Part shown: in pieces, positions 8,076 through 17,401 of the stretch
How the letters are laid out: each line of letters begins with the position of its first letter
Position numbering within the stretch: the first letter of the stretch is position 1
Assembly (NCBI RefSeq): GCF_051900425.1
Contig: NZ_JBHZGK010000006.1
Span: 233,549-297,548 of the forward strand
Direction of reading: 5' to 3'
DNA length: 64,000 nt
DNA from: Frateuria_A sp051900425
GTDB lineage: Bacteria > Pseudomonadota > Gammaproteobacteria > Xanthomonadales > Rhodanobacteraceae
Translations under genes and position numbers: made by a program
The notes under the pieces: model-generated
Databases searched by the model: none
The model's input: the letters and a program-made list of their open reading frames with translations, nothing else
Told to the model about the DNA's origin: nothing

Positions 8076-8894
8076 TCAACGCGCGATACGGACCACAAGC
8101 GCCTGGATCCTCCCGGTCACCGGCCCGGTGCCGAACCGCGCGGTCATGGCGGCGGTGGCCGCGTCGGTGGCTTCTTCCAGCCGCTTCGCGTCGCGGGCGA
8201 CGATCTCGTTGCGCAGCGGCGTGCCCTGGCAATAGGCCAGGGCCACGATGGTCGGTGTTTCGCCCAGGCTCTGGGCGGTGAGGGTCTCGATCGCGGGCGT
8301 TCCGGCGAAGCCGGCCTCAGCCAGGTCACGAGCAATCGCCGACGCGGAGAAATACCCGTGTGGCAGGCGCTGCAGGAAACGCGGCGGGTCGTCCGGGAAA
8401 ACGCCGGCAACGGCCTCCTGGATGACCCATGCGAAATCGTTGGTCTCGATGCGGTCCCACACGTTGAACAACAGCGTGCCACCGGGCCGCAGCACACGCC
8501 TCGCCTCGGCGAAGGCATGCGCCCGGTCGGGAAAGAACATCGCCCCGAACTGGCAGACCACCGCATCGAACGCGGCATCGCCGAAGGGCAACGTCATCGC
8601 ATCGGCCTGGCGCCAGGCCACGGGCCTGGACGTGCCCTGCTTCCGCGCCACCGCCAGCATGGTCTCGTTCAGATCGGTGGCGACCAGTTGAACCTCCGGC
8701 GCCAGGCGCAGGGCCAGCTCGCGCGTCACCACGCCGGTACCCGCCGCCAGCTCCAGCACGCTGGCCACCGGCAGCGATGCCAGCCGGCCGGCGAGGTCCA
8801 CGGCGTAGGGCGCGAAGATCATGGGTACCAGAAGGCGCTGGTACAGCGTGGCGATGTCCTCGCCGAAGCGCCTGTCGTTCCCGGGCGTCTGCAT
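8076..8894 (-). CDS. Class I SAM-dependent methyltransferase (UbiE/Methyltransf_11 type)
   Basis: A 272-residue cytoplasmic enzyme with the class I methyltransferase signature: motif I VLELAAGTGVVT (about residues 45-56), an acidic residue after VATD, motif II PFGDAAFDAVVCQF and post-motif III RVLRPGGTLLFNVW. The acceptor substrate cannot be told. AGGAG eight bases before the ATG at 8894 chooses this start over an in-frame ATG ten codons upstream. Confidence 0.85.
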   Translation of the reverse strand: MQTPGNDRRFGEDIATLYQRLLVPMIFAPYAVDLAGRLASLPVASVLELAAGTGVVTRELALRLAPEVQLVATDLNETMLAVARKQGTSRPVAWRQADAMTLPFGDAAFDAVVCQFGAMFFPDRAHAFAEARRVLRPGGTLLFNVWDRIETNDFAWVIQEAVAGVFPDDPPRFLQRLPHGYFSASAIARDLAEAGFAGTPAIETLTAQSLGETPTIVALAYCQGTPLRNEIVARDAKRLEEATDAATAAMTARFGTGPVTGRIQALVVRIAR

Positions 8895-9076
8895 CGCGTG
8901 CGCTCCTGCGGTCACCGGATGCACGAAGCCTACGCCGTTCCGGGACGGGTGACCTAGGCCATCCGCCTGGCCCCGACTACGACTTCAGGCACACGACCCG
9001 AAGCGGGCGGTGGGCGACGATGCCATCCTCGCCGCACGCCATCCGCAAGCACCGCACTCACTGGAAGGAACCAGCC

Positions 9077-9607
9077 ATGGGAACAGAACAGGCCATCGCC
9101 GACGACGCCATGAAGGCGATGTTCGGGGACGACATCGCCAAGATCCAGACCTCGCCGCTTGGCCAGACGCCCAGGGGCAAGGAGATCGTCAAAGTGCTCA
9201 GGAAACTCAACGACGCCGGCAGGATCGCCTACGGCGGGACCCTCGAAGGCGGCAGGGCGGACTGGGACGGGTCCTACATCAGGATCAACAGTGACTTCAT
9301 AGGGAAGATCATCCAGACCACCGGCGAACTGGTCCACGAAGCCGTGCACGTCCTGGCCCGCCAGAAGCTGCCCGCGCATCGCAAACAGACGCCCGCGGAA
9401 ATCCAGAAAGAGGAAAAAGAGGCCGAGCGGGCACAGGCGGAAATGTACCTCTGGCTGATGACCACCCAGTTCAAAGGGGCGGCCGAGGATCCCGAAATGG
9501 AACGGCGCCTGCGCAACTTCGGCCTGGTAAAGCCCGCCGCCCCCAGCCACAAGCCCAGGCCCACCACGCACAAGCCCAAGGTCATCTGGGTCAACCCCGC
9601 CCGGTAG
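9077..9607 (+). CDS. Small HExxH-motif protein, putative metallopeptidase
   Basis: A 176-residue protein without a signal peptide. Its central helix carries HEAVH at 87-91, inside TGELVHEAVHVLA, the zinc-binding HExxH of gluzincin-type metallopeptidases. The segment that follows is highly charged (KEEKEAERAQAEMYLW, about 110-125) and supplies several Glu candidates for a third ligand. The C-terminus is rich in Pro, His and Lys (about 153-170). AAGGAA precedes the ATG. I know no named family for it. Stand-alone short HExxH domains are often found in toxins and effectors, but no XVIPCD and no immunity gene are evident here, so its role stays open. Confidence 0.65.
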   Translation: MGTEQAIADDAMKAMFGDDIAKIQTSPLGQTPRGKEIVKVLRKLNDAGRIAYGGTLEGGRADWDGSYIRINSDFIGKIIQTTGELVHEAVHVLARQKLPAHRKQTPAEIQKEEKEAERAQAEMYLWLMTTQFKGAAEDPEMERRLRNFGLVKPAAPSHKPRPTTHKPKVIWVNPAR

Positions 9608-9667
9608 TGGGGGCCCCGGGGGCGCGGCAGCATCGCCCCCGCGGGCGGCGGCGACCGGACGCCCGGC

Positions 9668-10222
9668 CTATGGCTCGTCTGCCGGCTCCGGCGCCGCGAA
9701 CGCCTTGCTGTAGTAGCCGGAGGGGTCGAAGCAGCACACCCGTCGCTTGCCCGACGCCAGCATGTCGCAGGCGTCGGCGACGCGCTTGGTGCGGGTGGCG
9801 GACTGCTTGGCCGACGTCAGCCAGTGGATCCAGTCCACGCGCGCCAGGGTGGTGGTGCCCTCCCAGGTCGCGCGCGCCCCGGGCGCGTCGTCGAGTGCCT
9901 TGCGCAGGTCCGGCGGAAGCTTCGGTTCGGGCTCCCTGGCGACCGGCGCGACCTCCAGCACCACGGTGTCGCCGGCCCTTGCGCCGGCCGCCTTGCACAA
10001 TGCCGCATCCACCTTGAACCAGTGGCTCAGCCGGCCATCGGGCTCCAGCGTGGCCTGGAACGGCTGGCCGTTGAGCGTGCCCTCGGCCGTCGTCCTGCCC
10101 CGTCGCGGGAATTGCGCGCTGGCTTCCTCGGGAAGCACCACGAATGCCCAGGATGCATGGCGCGGCTGCGCCGGGCGCTGCAGCCTCGCCTCGAATCGGT
10201 AAGCGCTTTTCTTGCTGGCCAT
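9668..10222 (-). CDS. YdeI/OmpD-associated (OmdA) family protein with DUF1905
   Basis: A 184-residue cytoplasmic protein. The N-terminal half (YRFEARLQ, then WAFVVLPEEAS, then TLNGQPFQATLEPDGRLSHWF) follows the DUF1905 beta-barrel pattern. The second half (LPPDLRKALDDAPGARATW, then ARVDWIHWLTSAKQSATRTKRV) follows the OmdA/YdeI pattern of a helical segment ending in a conserved R-K-RV helix. Family function is poorly known; links to bacteriocin or polymyxin resistance are only associations. GAGGA lies nine bases before the ATG. It is the last of three same-strand genes after the hybrid kinase and the DUF3228 gene, with short gaps of about 60-70 bases. Confidence 0.78.
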   Translation of the reverse strand: MASKKSAYRFEARLQRPAQPRHASWAFVVLPEEASAQFPRRGRTTAEGTLNGQPFQATLEPDGRLSHWFKVDAALCKAAGARAGDTVVLEVAPVAREPEPKLPPDLRKALDDAPGARATWEGTTTLARVDWIHWLTSAKQSATRTKRVADACDMLASGKRRVCCFDPSGYYSKAFAAPEPADEP

Positions 10223-10289
10223 GCCGGTGGGTCCTCGGGGGAATCCAGAGGGTAACTGGCCCGGGCGGCGGGCAGGTAGCTGCCCTCGA

Positions 10290-10859
10290 CTACCCGCGCC
10301 AGTTGGCGTGCGTGCGCCAGAACTCCACGCTGCGGCGATACGCTTCGCGCTCCAGCGGCACGCCGGAGCCGCCCTCTTCCACGCCCAGCGCATTGCGCAT
10401 CATGGTGATCGGTGCCATCGGCGTTTCTTCCGGTTCGGCGGTGTACATGCAGCCGACCACGCCCCAGTCGGCCTGGATGAAGGAACCCTCCTTCGCCAGT
10501 TGCTCGCGGCTGTAGAGGATCGGGATGAGATAGCCGGCCACCGGCGGCTCCAGCCCTTCGAACCAGCGCACCAGCACCGGCAGTTCGTCGCGGGTGCGCG
10601 CCTCGTAGTCCGAGCGCAGCAGGTGCCGGTTGGCGTCGGTGATCGGCACGGCCAGGCATCGCGTGGACGTCCAGTTGCGATGCACGTGCAGTTTGCAGAA
10701 CGGCGCATAGCCGTCGAGCACCTTCAGCGGCGGCACCGTGTTGAGATGGTGCTCGAACTGCCCGGGCGTGCAGTCCTGGATGGTGTTGCGGCGCGGGTCG
10801 CGCGGGAACAGCCGGGGGATGGCGAAGTCGGTCAGTACGATGGACATGCGGCGGGCCAT
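10290..10859 (-). CDS. DUF3228 family protein
   Basis: A 189-residue protein matching the DUF3228 pattern: VLTDFAIPRLFPRDPR near the start, GYAPFCKLHVHRNWT, then AVPITDANRHLL, GYLIPILYSREQL, ADWGVVGCMYTAEPEETPMAPITMMRNALG and a C-terminal REAYRRSVEFWRTHA. Function is unknown. There are two candidate ATGs (10859 and 10847) and neither has a strong ribosome binding site. It begins 58 bases after the stop of the hybrid kinase on the same strand, so it may be read from the kinase message. Confidence 0.78.
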   Translation of the reverse strand: MARRMSIVLTDFAIPRLFPRDPRRNTIQDCTPGQFEHHLNTVPPLKVLDGYAPFCKLHVHRNWTSTRCLAVPITDANRHLLRSDYEARTRDELPVLVRWFEGLEPPVAGYLIPILYSREQLAKEGSFIQADWGVVGCMYTAEPEETPMAPITMMRNALGVEEGGSGVPLEREAYRRSVEFWRTHANWRG

Positions 10860-10917
10860 GGCTCGGGAAGCGCGGATTATCGCGTGCCGCGCAGCGCCAT
10901 GCGCCGGCGCCCCGCGA

Positions 10918-13806
10918 TCACCCGCGGCCGTCCAGCATCGCCCGCACCTTCCGCGCCAGCTCGTCGATGGTGAACGGCTTGCCGAGCAGTTCCACGTCCG
11001 GATCGAGTACGCCCTGGTGGACGACCGCGTCGCGCGTGTAGCCGGTGGTGAACAGGATCGGCAGATCCGGGCGGCGATGGTGCACTTCGTCGGCGAGTCT
11101 GCGGCCGTTGACCTCCGGCATGACGATGTCGGTGAACAGCAGGGCGACGTCCGGATGCCGGTCGAGCAACCGCAGGGCGGCGGGCGCACCGTCGGCCTGC
11201 AACACCCGGTAGCCGAGCTCCTCCAGCGCATCAACGCTGAACTGGCGCACCGACGGCTCGTCCTCCACCACCAGGATCAGTTCCTGCAGTCCGCCGGGCG
11301 CGATGGCCGCATCGCCCTCGGCGGCCCCGCCGGCGGCCTCCTCCTCGCGCAACCGCGGCAAGTAGATCCTGACCGTGGTGCCGTGGCCCGGCTCCGAATA
11401 CAACTTCACGTGGCCGCCGGACTGCCGCACGAAGCCATAGACCTGACTCAGTCCCAGCCCGGTGCCCTTGCCGACCTCCTTGGTGGTGAAAAACGGATCG
11501 AACGCGCGCGCCAGCACGTCCGCGGGCATGCCGCTGCCGTTGTCGGTCACGGCGATCAGGACGTAGTCGCCCGCGCGCGTACCGTTGGCAGCGGCATAGC
11601 GCCGGTCGAGCTGCACGTTGCCCGTCTCGATCGTGAGGCAGCCGCCTTCCGGCATGGCGTCGCGCGCGTTCACCGCCAGGTTGAGCAACACGTTCTCAAG
11701 CTGGTTGGCGTCCACGCGCGTGCGCCACAGGCCATCGGCCAGCGTGGCATGCAGGCGGATGCCCGCACCGATCGAATGGCGCAGCAACTCGGACATTTCG
11801 CCGACCAGCCGGTTGAGGTCGATCGGCTGCGGGTTCAGCGCCTGCTGGCGCGAGAAGGCGAGCAGGCGCCTGGTCAGCAGCGCGGCGCGGTCGGCCGCGT
11901 CGGTCGCGCTTTCGATCTGGCGCAGCGCGCGCGGGTTGTCACCCACGCGCCGCTTGAGCAGATCGAGCGAGCCCATCACCACCGCCAGCATGTTGTTGAA
12001 GTCGTGCGCGATGCCGCCGGTGAGCTGGCCGACCGCCTCCATCTTCTGGCTCTGGCGCAGCGCCTCTTCGGCCGCCGCGAGCGCCTGCGCCTGTTCCTTC
12101 TGCTGCGTGACGTCGCGCCCGCTGGCGTAGAGCACGCCCTGGTCGGCGGACTTGACCCAGGACAGCCAGCGATAACTGCCGTCCTTGTGCAGGCAGCGCA
12201 CTTCTTCCGGGGGAAACTTGCCGGCCGAGGCCATCGACATCGCTTCGAGATGGATGGCCACGTCATCCGGGTGCACGAACGCCTCGGCGCTGTGGCCGAT
12301 CAGCTCCTCCGGCCGGTAGCCGAGGATGTCGGACGCCTCGTTGGCGGCCAGGATGATCCCGGTGGCGTCCATGACCAGTTGCAGGTCGCGCGACATGGCC
12401 CAGGCGCGGTCGCGCTCGCGGGTACGCGCCTCCACGCGCGCCTCGAGTGTTTCGTTGAGTTCGCGCAGGCGCTCCTGCGCCATGCGGCGTTCCTCCACCT
12501 CGCGCTGCGCGGTGGCCAGCAATCGCGCGTTGTCGATGGCGATCGCGGCATGCGCCGCCACGCCGGCCATCAGGGGTTCGTGGCGGGCCTTGAAACGCGC
12601 CGCCTCCGGATGACCGAACACCAGGATGCCCAGCGGTTCGCCTGAGCGTGAGGTGACGGGCACGGCGAGCACGCTGCGGATGGTCGCCGTTGTCGCCGCA
12701 TCGGCGCGCGGCAGGCGCGGGTCGCTTGTGATGTCCCCGGAACGGAACATCTGGTTGTGTTCGATCACCGGACCGAACAGGCGGTGCACGCCCGACCTGG
12801 AGGTGCCGGGCTCGACTCCGGCCAGCGCGCACAGCCGGGTGCCGCCGGCGGCTTCGTCGAGCGTCTCGGAGAAGAATGCGCCCACGCTGGCGCGGGTCAG
12901 TTCGACGCCGGCGTCCGTGGCCAGTTGGGCGACCTGCGTCAGGTCCAGCTCGGCGGCCATCTCGGCGGCCGTGCGGTTGAGGATTTCGAGCGTCCGGGTG
13001 CGGCGGCGCAGCGCGCGCTCGGCCCGCTTGCGCTCGGTGACGTCGACCATGGCGCCGATCATGCGGACGGCGCGACCGTCGGCATCGCGTGCCACCAGGC
13101 CGCGATCGCACACCTTGGCGTAGCTGCCGTCGGCACGACGGAAGCGGTACTCGTCGGACCAGTGGGTGCCACCGTCGCGTATCGCACGCCGCAGCCCGCT
13201 ATCGATGCGCTCGCGATCGTCGGGATGAATGTGTGCGATGAACCAGTCGTAGGTGGCCTCCCTCAACCCATGGCCGTAAGCGCCGTGCAACTGCTCGTTC
13301 CACAGCGTGCGATCGGTCTGCAGGTCCCAATCCCAGATCGCGTCCTCGGTGGCTTCGACCGCAAGGCGGAAGCGCAGCTCCGCGTCTGCCAGGGCCCGCT
13401 CGGCCTGCACCCGGGCCGTGTCGTCGTGGAAGGTGAGTACGGCGCCGGTCATCGTGCCGTCGGCATCGAATAGCGGCTGTGCCGCGCCACCGGCGATGCG
13501 CTGCGTACCGTCGCGGCGGATGCTCCAGCGCGCTTCGGCCACCGTTTCCCCACGCACCGCGCGCGCCAGGGGCAGCTCGAAGGTCGGGTACGGCTGGCCG
13601 TCCTCGGTCAACACGTGGAAGACGCGGCTGTAGTCCTCCGGCAGCACGCCCAGTCGGGACGCATCGAGGAATTCCGCGGCCGCTTCGTTGATGAAAGTGA
13701 TCCGCCCCTCGCGGTCGGCCAACACCACGCCTTCCCGCAACTGGCCCAGTACCGTGGCCTGTTCAGCGGGCAACTGGCCCCCCAGGAATGGGGTGAGGTT
13801 TCGCAT
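10918..13806 (-). CDS. Hybrid sensor histidine kinase (PAS-PAS-GAF-PAS-HisKA-HATPase-REC)
   Basis: A 962-residue protein without transmembrane segments, so probably cytosolic sensing. Order from the 13806 start: PAS about 20-130, PAS (PAS_3 type) about 140-260, GAF about 275-430, a coiled linker, PAS about 470-570, HisKA with phospho-acceptor H601 in GIAHDFNN, HATPase with NLAVNARDAMPEGG (N box), TDNGSGM and GKGTGLGLSQVYGF, then a receiver domain with D893 in LLFTDIVMPEVNGR and the conserved K near LGKPFT. The AHDFNN type with a fused receiver is common in proteobacterial PAS kinases. An in-frame ATG 16 codons upstream is possible; GAGGG favours 13806. The signal is unknown, and no separate response regulator or phosphotransfer gene is adjacent. 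Confidence 0.88.
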   Translation of the reverse strand: MRNLTPFLGGQLPAEQATVLGQLREGVVLADREGRITFINEAAAEFLDASRLGVLPEDYSRVFHVLTEDGQPYPTFELPLARAVRGETVAEARWSIRRDGTQRIAGGAAQPLFDADGTMTGAVLTFHDDTARVQAERALADAELRFRLAVEATEDAIWDWDLQTDRTLWNEQLHGAYGHGLREATYDWFIAHIHPDDRERIDSGLRRAIRDGGTHWSDEYRFRRADGSYAKVCDRGLVARDADGRAVRMIGAMVDVTERKRAERALRRRTRTLEILNRTAAEMAAELDLTQVAQLATDAGVELTRASVGAFFSETLDEAAGGTRLCALAGVEPGTSRSGVHRLFGPVIEHNQMFRSGDITSDPRLPRADAATTATIRSVLAVPVTSRSGEPLGILVFGHPEAARFKARHEPLMAGVAAHAAIAIDNARLLATAQREVEERRMAQERLRELNETLEARVEARTRERDRAWAMSRDLQLVMDATGIILAANEASDILGYRPEELIGHSAEAFVHPDDVAIHLEAMSMASAGKFPPEEVRCLHKDGSYRWLSWVKSADQGVLYASGRDVTQQKEQAQALAAAEEALRQSQKMEAVGQLTGGIAHDFNNMLAVVMGSLDLLKRRVGDNPRALRQIESATDAADRAALLTRRLLAFSRQQALNPQPIDLNRLVGEMSELLRHSIGAGIRLHATLADGLWRTRVDANQLENVLLNLAVNARDAMPEGGCLTIETGNVQLDRRYAAANGTRAGDYVLIAVTDNGSGMPADVLARAFDPFFTTKEVGKGTGLGLSQVYGFVRQSGGHVKLYSEPGHGTTVRIYLPRLREEEAAGGAAEGDAAIAPGGLQELILVVEDEPSVRQFSVDALEELGYRVLQADGAPAALRLLDRHPDVALLFTDIVMPEVNGRRLADEVHHRRPDLPILFTTGYTRDAVVHQGVLDPDVELLGKPFTIDELARKVRAMLDGRG

Positions 13807-13976
13807 GGGCTGGACACCCTCGGGCACCGCCGGGGCATGCGGGCAGGGATCCATCCCGCATCGGCGCGGATGTTGCTTCCCTTACGCCGATGGACGTGAC
13901 GGAGGCAGGAAGGGAATGTCGCCGGACACACCATGCGTGCCCATGGCCGGCCGTGGTGCGTCCGCCGCGCACCGCT

Positions 13977-14618
13977 TCAGGGCCGGGCGGCGACCGCCGC
14001 CTGGGCGGCGTAAGCCCGCCGGTAGGCCGGTCGCGCTTCGCCGCGGGCGACGTACGCGGCCAGGCCGGGAAATTCGTCGAGCAGGCCCGAGGGCCGCAGC
14101 CGCAGCAGGACCGACACCATCATCAGGTCGCCCGCGCTGAACGCGCCTTCCAGCCATGCGCCGTCACCCAGGCGGGCGGCGAGCTGGCGCAGCCGGGTGC
14201 GGATGCGATCGGCGATCAGCGGCAGCCGTTCCTGCATCCACGGCTTGTTGCCCTCGATGAACCGGGCGACGACCAGCTCGAGGATCGGCGGCTCGATCGT
14301 GTTGATCGCAGCGAACATCCAGCCGATCGCCCGCGCGCGCGCGTCGGCATCCGCAGGCAGCAGGCCGGCATGCCGTTCGGCGATGTGCAGGACGATCGCG
14401 CCGCTCTCGAACAGCGCGAGCGCGCCCTCCTCGTAAGTCGGGATCTGGCCGAAGGGATGGACGGCCAGGTGCGCCGGTTCCTTCATCGCCTGGAACGAAA
14501 CCAGGCGGACCTCGTAGGGCTGCCCCACTTCTTCGAGCGCCCAGCGGACCCGCGTATCGCGCGCCAGTCCCTTCCCGCCGTCGGGCGAGCGCTCGAAAGC
14601 ACTGATGGTGATGGTCAT
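13977..14618 (-). CDS. Glutathione S-transferase family protein
   Basis: A 213-residue protein with the two-domain GST layout. The N-terminal thioredoxin-like part has VRWALEEVGQPYEVRLV, then HPFGQIPTYEEG with the cis-Pro, then ALFESGAIVLHIAERH, which holds the E-S pair that contacts glutathione. The C-terminal helical domain has WLEGAFSAGDLMMVSVLLR, the N-capping box region typical of GSTs. Cytosolic conjugation of electrophiles is the family role; the substrate is not known. GAGGAG seven bases before the ATG at 14618 fixes the start. It is divergent from mtfA. Confidence 0.88.
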   Translation of the reverse strand: MTITISAFERSPDGGKGLARDTRVRWALEEVGQPYEVRLVSFQAMKEPAHLAVHPFGQIPTYEEGALALFESGAIVLHIAERHAGLLPADADARARAIGWMFAAINTIEPPILELVVARFIEGNKPWMQERLPLIADRIRTRLRQLAARLGDGAWLEGAFSAGDLMMVSVLLRLRPSGLLDEFPGLAAYVARGEARPAYRRAYAAQAAVAARP

Positions 14619-14784
14619 CTCACACTCCTCATGGCAACTGCAGACGAAAGGCTCGGGGGCAAAGACTGCCACCTCCACGACGATCCGGGCCGCTGCGGAT
14701 CGACATGGTTCGGCTTGGCCTTCTTGAGAAAGCGCATACCGCCCCGATCCATGGAACGCCACGACTTCCTCCCGCAGGGGGGCC

Positions 14785-15540
14785 ATGCTCGACAGGATCA
14801 GGACCTGGCGCGCGCGACGCATCGTCGCCCGGCGCCCGATTGCCGAGCCGCTCTGGCAGGACGCGCTGCGCCGCTGCGCCCCGGCCCGCCGGCTGGGCGC
14901 TTCGGACCAGGCCGCGTTGCGCGTGCTGGCCACGTTGTTTCTGGAACGCAAGTCGCTGGAGCCGGCCCAGGGGCTGGAGCTCGACGATGCCGACCGGGTG
15001 TTGCTGGCGGCCTACGCCTGCCTGCCGATCCTGAAGCTCGGTCTGGACTGGTACGAGGGTTGGCACAGCATCATCGTCTACCCGGATGCCTTCATTCCCC
15101 GGCGCACCCACACCGACGAGGCCGGAGTGGTCCACGAAACCCGCAGCATCATGGCCGGCGAGGCATGGGGTCGCGGGCCGGTGATCCTGTCGTGGGCGGA
15201 CGTGCTCGAAGCCGGCAGGCAGCCGGGCCACAACGTGGTCATCCACGAGATGGCGCACAAGCTGGACATGCTCAACGGGGAAGCCAACGGCTTCCCGCCA
15301 TTGCACCGGCGCATGGACCGGCGCACATGGACGCGGGTGTTCTCGCGGGCGTGGGAACGCCTGCGCGCCGACCGCCGCCACGGGCTGCCCCTGCCGATCG
15401 ACCCCTACGGCCTGGAAAACCCGGCCGAGTTCTTCGCGGTGGTGAGCGAACACTTCTTCGAGGATCCGGCAAGCCTGCGGGAACACCTGCCGGAGGTGTA
15501 CGGGCAACTCGAACAGTTCTACCGACAGCATCCCTACTGA
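14785..15540 (+). CDS. mtfA: M90 family zinc peptidase MtfA
   Basis: A 251-residue protein that follows the MtfA (YeeI/M90) pattern throughout: LILPVLKLGLDWY-like segment (about 80-90), a GWHSIIVYPDAF stretch, SWADVLEAG, the zinc motif HEMAH at 154-158 followed by KLDMLNG, and a C-terminal ENPAEFFAVVSEHFF that provides the third acidic ligand. In E. coli MtfA binds the Mlc repressor and so affects the glucose PTS; here only the peptidase family is visible. It lies between a divergent GST gene and pyrC, which is read in the same direction 117 bases further on. Confidence 0.9.
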   Translation: MLDRIRTWRARRIVARRPIAEPLWQDALRRCAPARRLGASDQAALRVLATLFLERKSLEPAQGLELDDADRVLLAAYACLPILKLGLDWYEGWHSIIVYPDAFIPRRTHTDEAGVVHETRSIMAGEAWGRGPVILSWADVLEAGRQPGHNVVIHEMAHKLDMLNGEANGFPPLHRRMDRRTWTRVFSRAWERLRADRRHGLPLPIDPYGLENPAEFFAVVSEHFFEDPASLREHLPEVYGQLEQFYRQHPY

Positions 15541-15657
15541 GCGGCCGACGCCGTGTGCGGCAGACGGGAACGTCGTCGACCGCCGGGCCCGCCCGCAACC
15601 GGTCCTGGCGGCGCCCGCCATCGCCTCCCTGAAGCGCAATCCCGCTAGACTTTGCCG

Positions 15658-16698
15658 ATGAGCACCACCGACCTCACCCTTGTCCGCCCCGACGATTGGC
15701 ACCTGCACCTGCGCGACGGCGCCATGCTGGCCGCCGTGCTGCCGCATACCGCGCGCTGCTTTGCACGCGCCATCGTGATGCCCAACCTCAAGCCGCCGGT
15801 GACCACGGTGGCGCTCGCCCGCGCCTACCGCGAGCGCATCCTGGCCGCCTTGCCCGCGGGGGCGCAGTTCGAGCCGTTGATGACGCTCTACCTGACCGAG
15901 GCCACCACGCCGGACGACATCGCCCAAGCGAGCGCCAGCGGTTTCGTCCACGCGGTCAAGTACTACCCGGCCGGTGCGACCACCAACGCGGCCAGCGGCG
16001 TCACCGACCTGCGCCGCTGCTACCCGGTGTTCGAGGCGATGCAGAAACACGGCCTGCCCCTGCTGATGCACGGCGAAGTCACCGACCCGGCGGTCGACGT
16101 GTTCGACCGCGAGCCGGTCTTCGTCGAGCGCCACCTCACCACCCTGCTGCGCGATTTCCCGGCGCTGCGCATGGTGCTCGAACACATCACCACCAGCGAG
16201 GCGGCGCAGTTCGTGCGCGAGGCGCCCGCGCACGTCGGCGCCACCATCACGCCGCAGCACCTGTTGATGAACCGCAACGCGATCTTTGCCGGCGGCCTGC
16301 GCCCGCACAGTTACTGCCTGCCCGTGCTCAAGCGCGAAAGCCATCGCCAGGCGCTGGTTGCGGTGGCCACCAGCGGCGACCCGAGCTTCTTCCTGGGCAC
16401 CGACAGCGCGCCGCACCCGCGCCACGCCAAGGAGAGCAGTTGCGGCTGCGCCGGCATCTACTCCGCGCACGCGGCCATCGAGCTGTACGCCGAAGCCTTC
16501 GAGGACGCCGGCGCGCTGGACAGGCTGGAAGCCTTCGCCAGCTTCCACGGTCCCGACTTTTACGGGCTGCCCCGCAACACCTCGACCATCACACTGCGCC
16601 GGGAGCCGTGGGTGGTGCCGGAGGAGATGGATTTTGGCGGCACGCCGGGCGTGCCCATGCGCGCGGGCGAGGCGATCCGCTGGCGTTTGCTGGCTTAG
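15658..16698 (+). CDS. pyrC: Dihydroorotase, class II
   Basis: A 346-residue enzyme that cyclises N-carbamoyl-aspartate to dihydroorotate in pyrimidine synthesis. It carries RPDDWHLHLRDG with the metal-binding HxH near residue 15, AIVMPNLKPPV, the lysine in HAVKYYPAGATTN that is carbamylated in the family, LLMHGEVTD, VLEHITT, and the late GTDSAPHPRHAKE with the catalytic Asp. The length is normal for E. coli-type PyrC. The ATG at 15658 gives MSTTDLTLVRPDDWH; a TTG two codons upstream is less likely. Confidence 0.95.
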   Translation: MSTTDLTLVRPDDWHLHLRDGAMLAAVLPHTARCFARAIVMPNLKPPVTTVALARAYRERILAALPAGAQFEPLMTLYLTEATTPDDIAQASASGFVHAVKYYPAGATTNAASGVTDLRRCYPVFEAMQKHGLPLLMHGEVTDPAVDVFDREPVFVERHLTTLLRDFPALRMVLEHITTSEAAQFVREAPAHVGATITPQHLLMNRNAIFAGGLRPHSYCLPVLKRESHRQALVAVATSGDPSFFLGTDSAPHPRHAKESSCGCAGIYSAHAAIELYAEAFEDAGALDRLEAFASFHGPDFYGLPRNTSTITLRREPWVVPEEMDFGGTPGVPMRAGEAIRWRLLA

Positions 16699-16819
16699 GC
16701 CCGCCCGCAAGCCGCGCCCCCAGCGCCACGCAAGCGGCCGGGGCGAACGGAGCGTTGCTGCATCCATTGTCTCAGGGGCCGCGTAAGACCACGACTGTCG
16801 CATCTCGTGGAAAGCCGCC

Positions 16820-17368
16820 ATGCGGGACCTGGTCCAGATCGTCTACGTCAGCCGCTCGACCTTCACGCCCATGCCCCCGGAGCGCGGGATCGAACCGAGC
16901 GTGGCGCGCATCCTGGCGCAGTCCAGGATCAACAACGCCAGGCGAGGGCTGGTCGGCGCGCTGTACTTCGGCGACGGCTGTTTCTTCCAGTGCCTGGAAG
17001 GGCCCGTGGCGGCGGTGGATGGCCTGTGTGCCGCGCTGTTGCGCGACCCGCGCCACACCGACCTGAGGGTGCTGAGCCGGCGGGCCATCGAGCGCACGAG
17101 CTTCAGCGCGTGGTCGATGAAATACGTGCCGCTGGATGCCCCGATGCAGTCACTACTGCGGCAATTGGGCCTGGCACGGTTCGATCCCTACCGTTTCGAC
17201 GAGGCCGCGGTCGCGCGGGTGCTGGACATGCTTCGCAATGCGGGCGGGTTGGCCGATTCCGGCCAACCCGCGGCGCCCCGATGGACGGCCCGTCGTGCCG
17301 TCTGGGCCGCGGGCCTGCTGGCGGTCGCGCTGGTGGCGGTCGCTGCGGCGTGGATGCGGCGGGCCTGA
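16820..17368 (+). CDS. BLUF-domain blue-light sensor with C-terminal membrane anchor
   Basis: A 182-residue protein. Residues 1-100 are a BLUF (FAD-binding blue-light) domain: Y9 in IVYVSR, an Asn in INNARRGLVGALYF (about 38-39), Q57 in FFQCLEG, and W98 and M100 in AWSMKY. These correspond to the flavin-contact Tyr, Asn, Gln and Trp-x-Met of AppA-type photoreceptors, so the photocycle should work. Residues 155-178 form one hydrophobic segment (AVWAAGLLAVALVAVAAAW), suggesting inner-membrane anchoring, unusual for short BLUF proteins. There is no output enzyme domain. The DUF2256 and photolyase genes follow on the same strand, so it probably regulates or accompanies light-dependent repair. Confidence 0.88.
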   Translation: MRDLVQIVYVSRSTFTPMPPERGIEPSVARILAQSRINNARRGLVGALYFGDGCFFQCLEGPVAAVDGLCAALLRDPRHTDLRVLSRRAIERTSFSAWSMKYVPLDAPMQSLLRQLGLARFDPYRFDEAAVARVLDMLRNAGGLADSGQPAAPRWTARRAVWAAGLLAVALVAVAAAWMRRA

Positions 17369-17401
17369 GGCGGCGACGCTCCGTACGCGTTCCGACCGAG
17401 C

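Noticed and set aside
10738..12645. A 635-codon plus-strand frame antisense to the first kinase
   Set aside because: The kinase frame has the complete HisKA/HATPase/receiver motifs; the antisense frame has none.
14629..16821. A 730-codon minus-strand frame across mtfA and pyrC
   Set aside because: Both genes are well supported on the other strand; the frame is an effect of GC-rich third positions.
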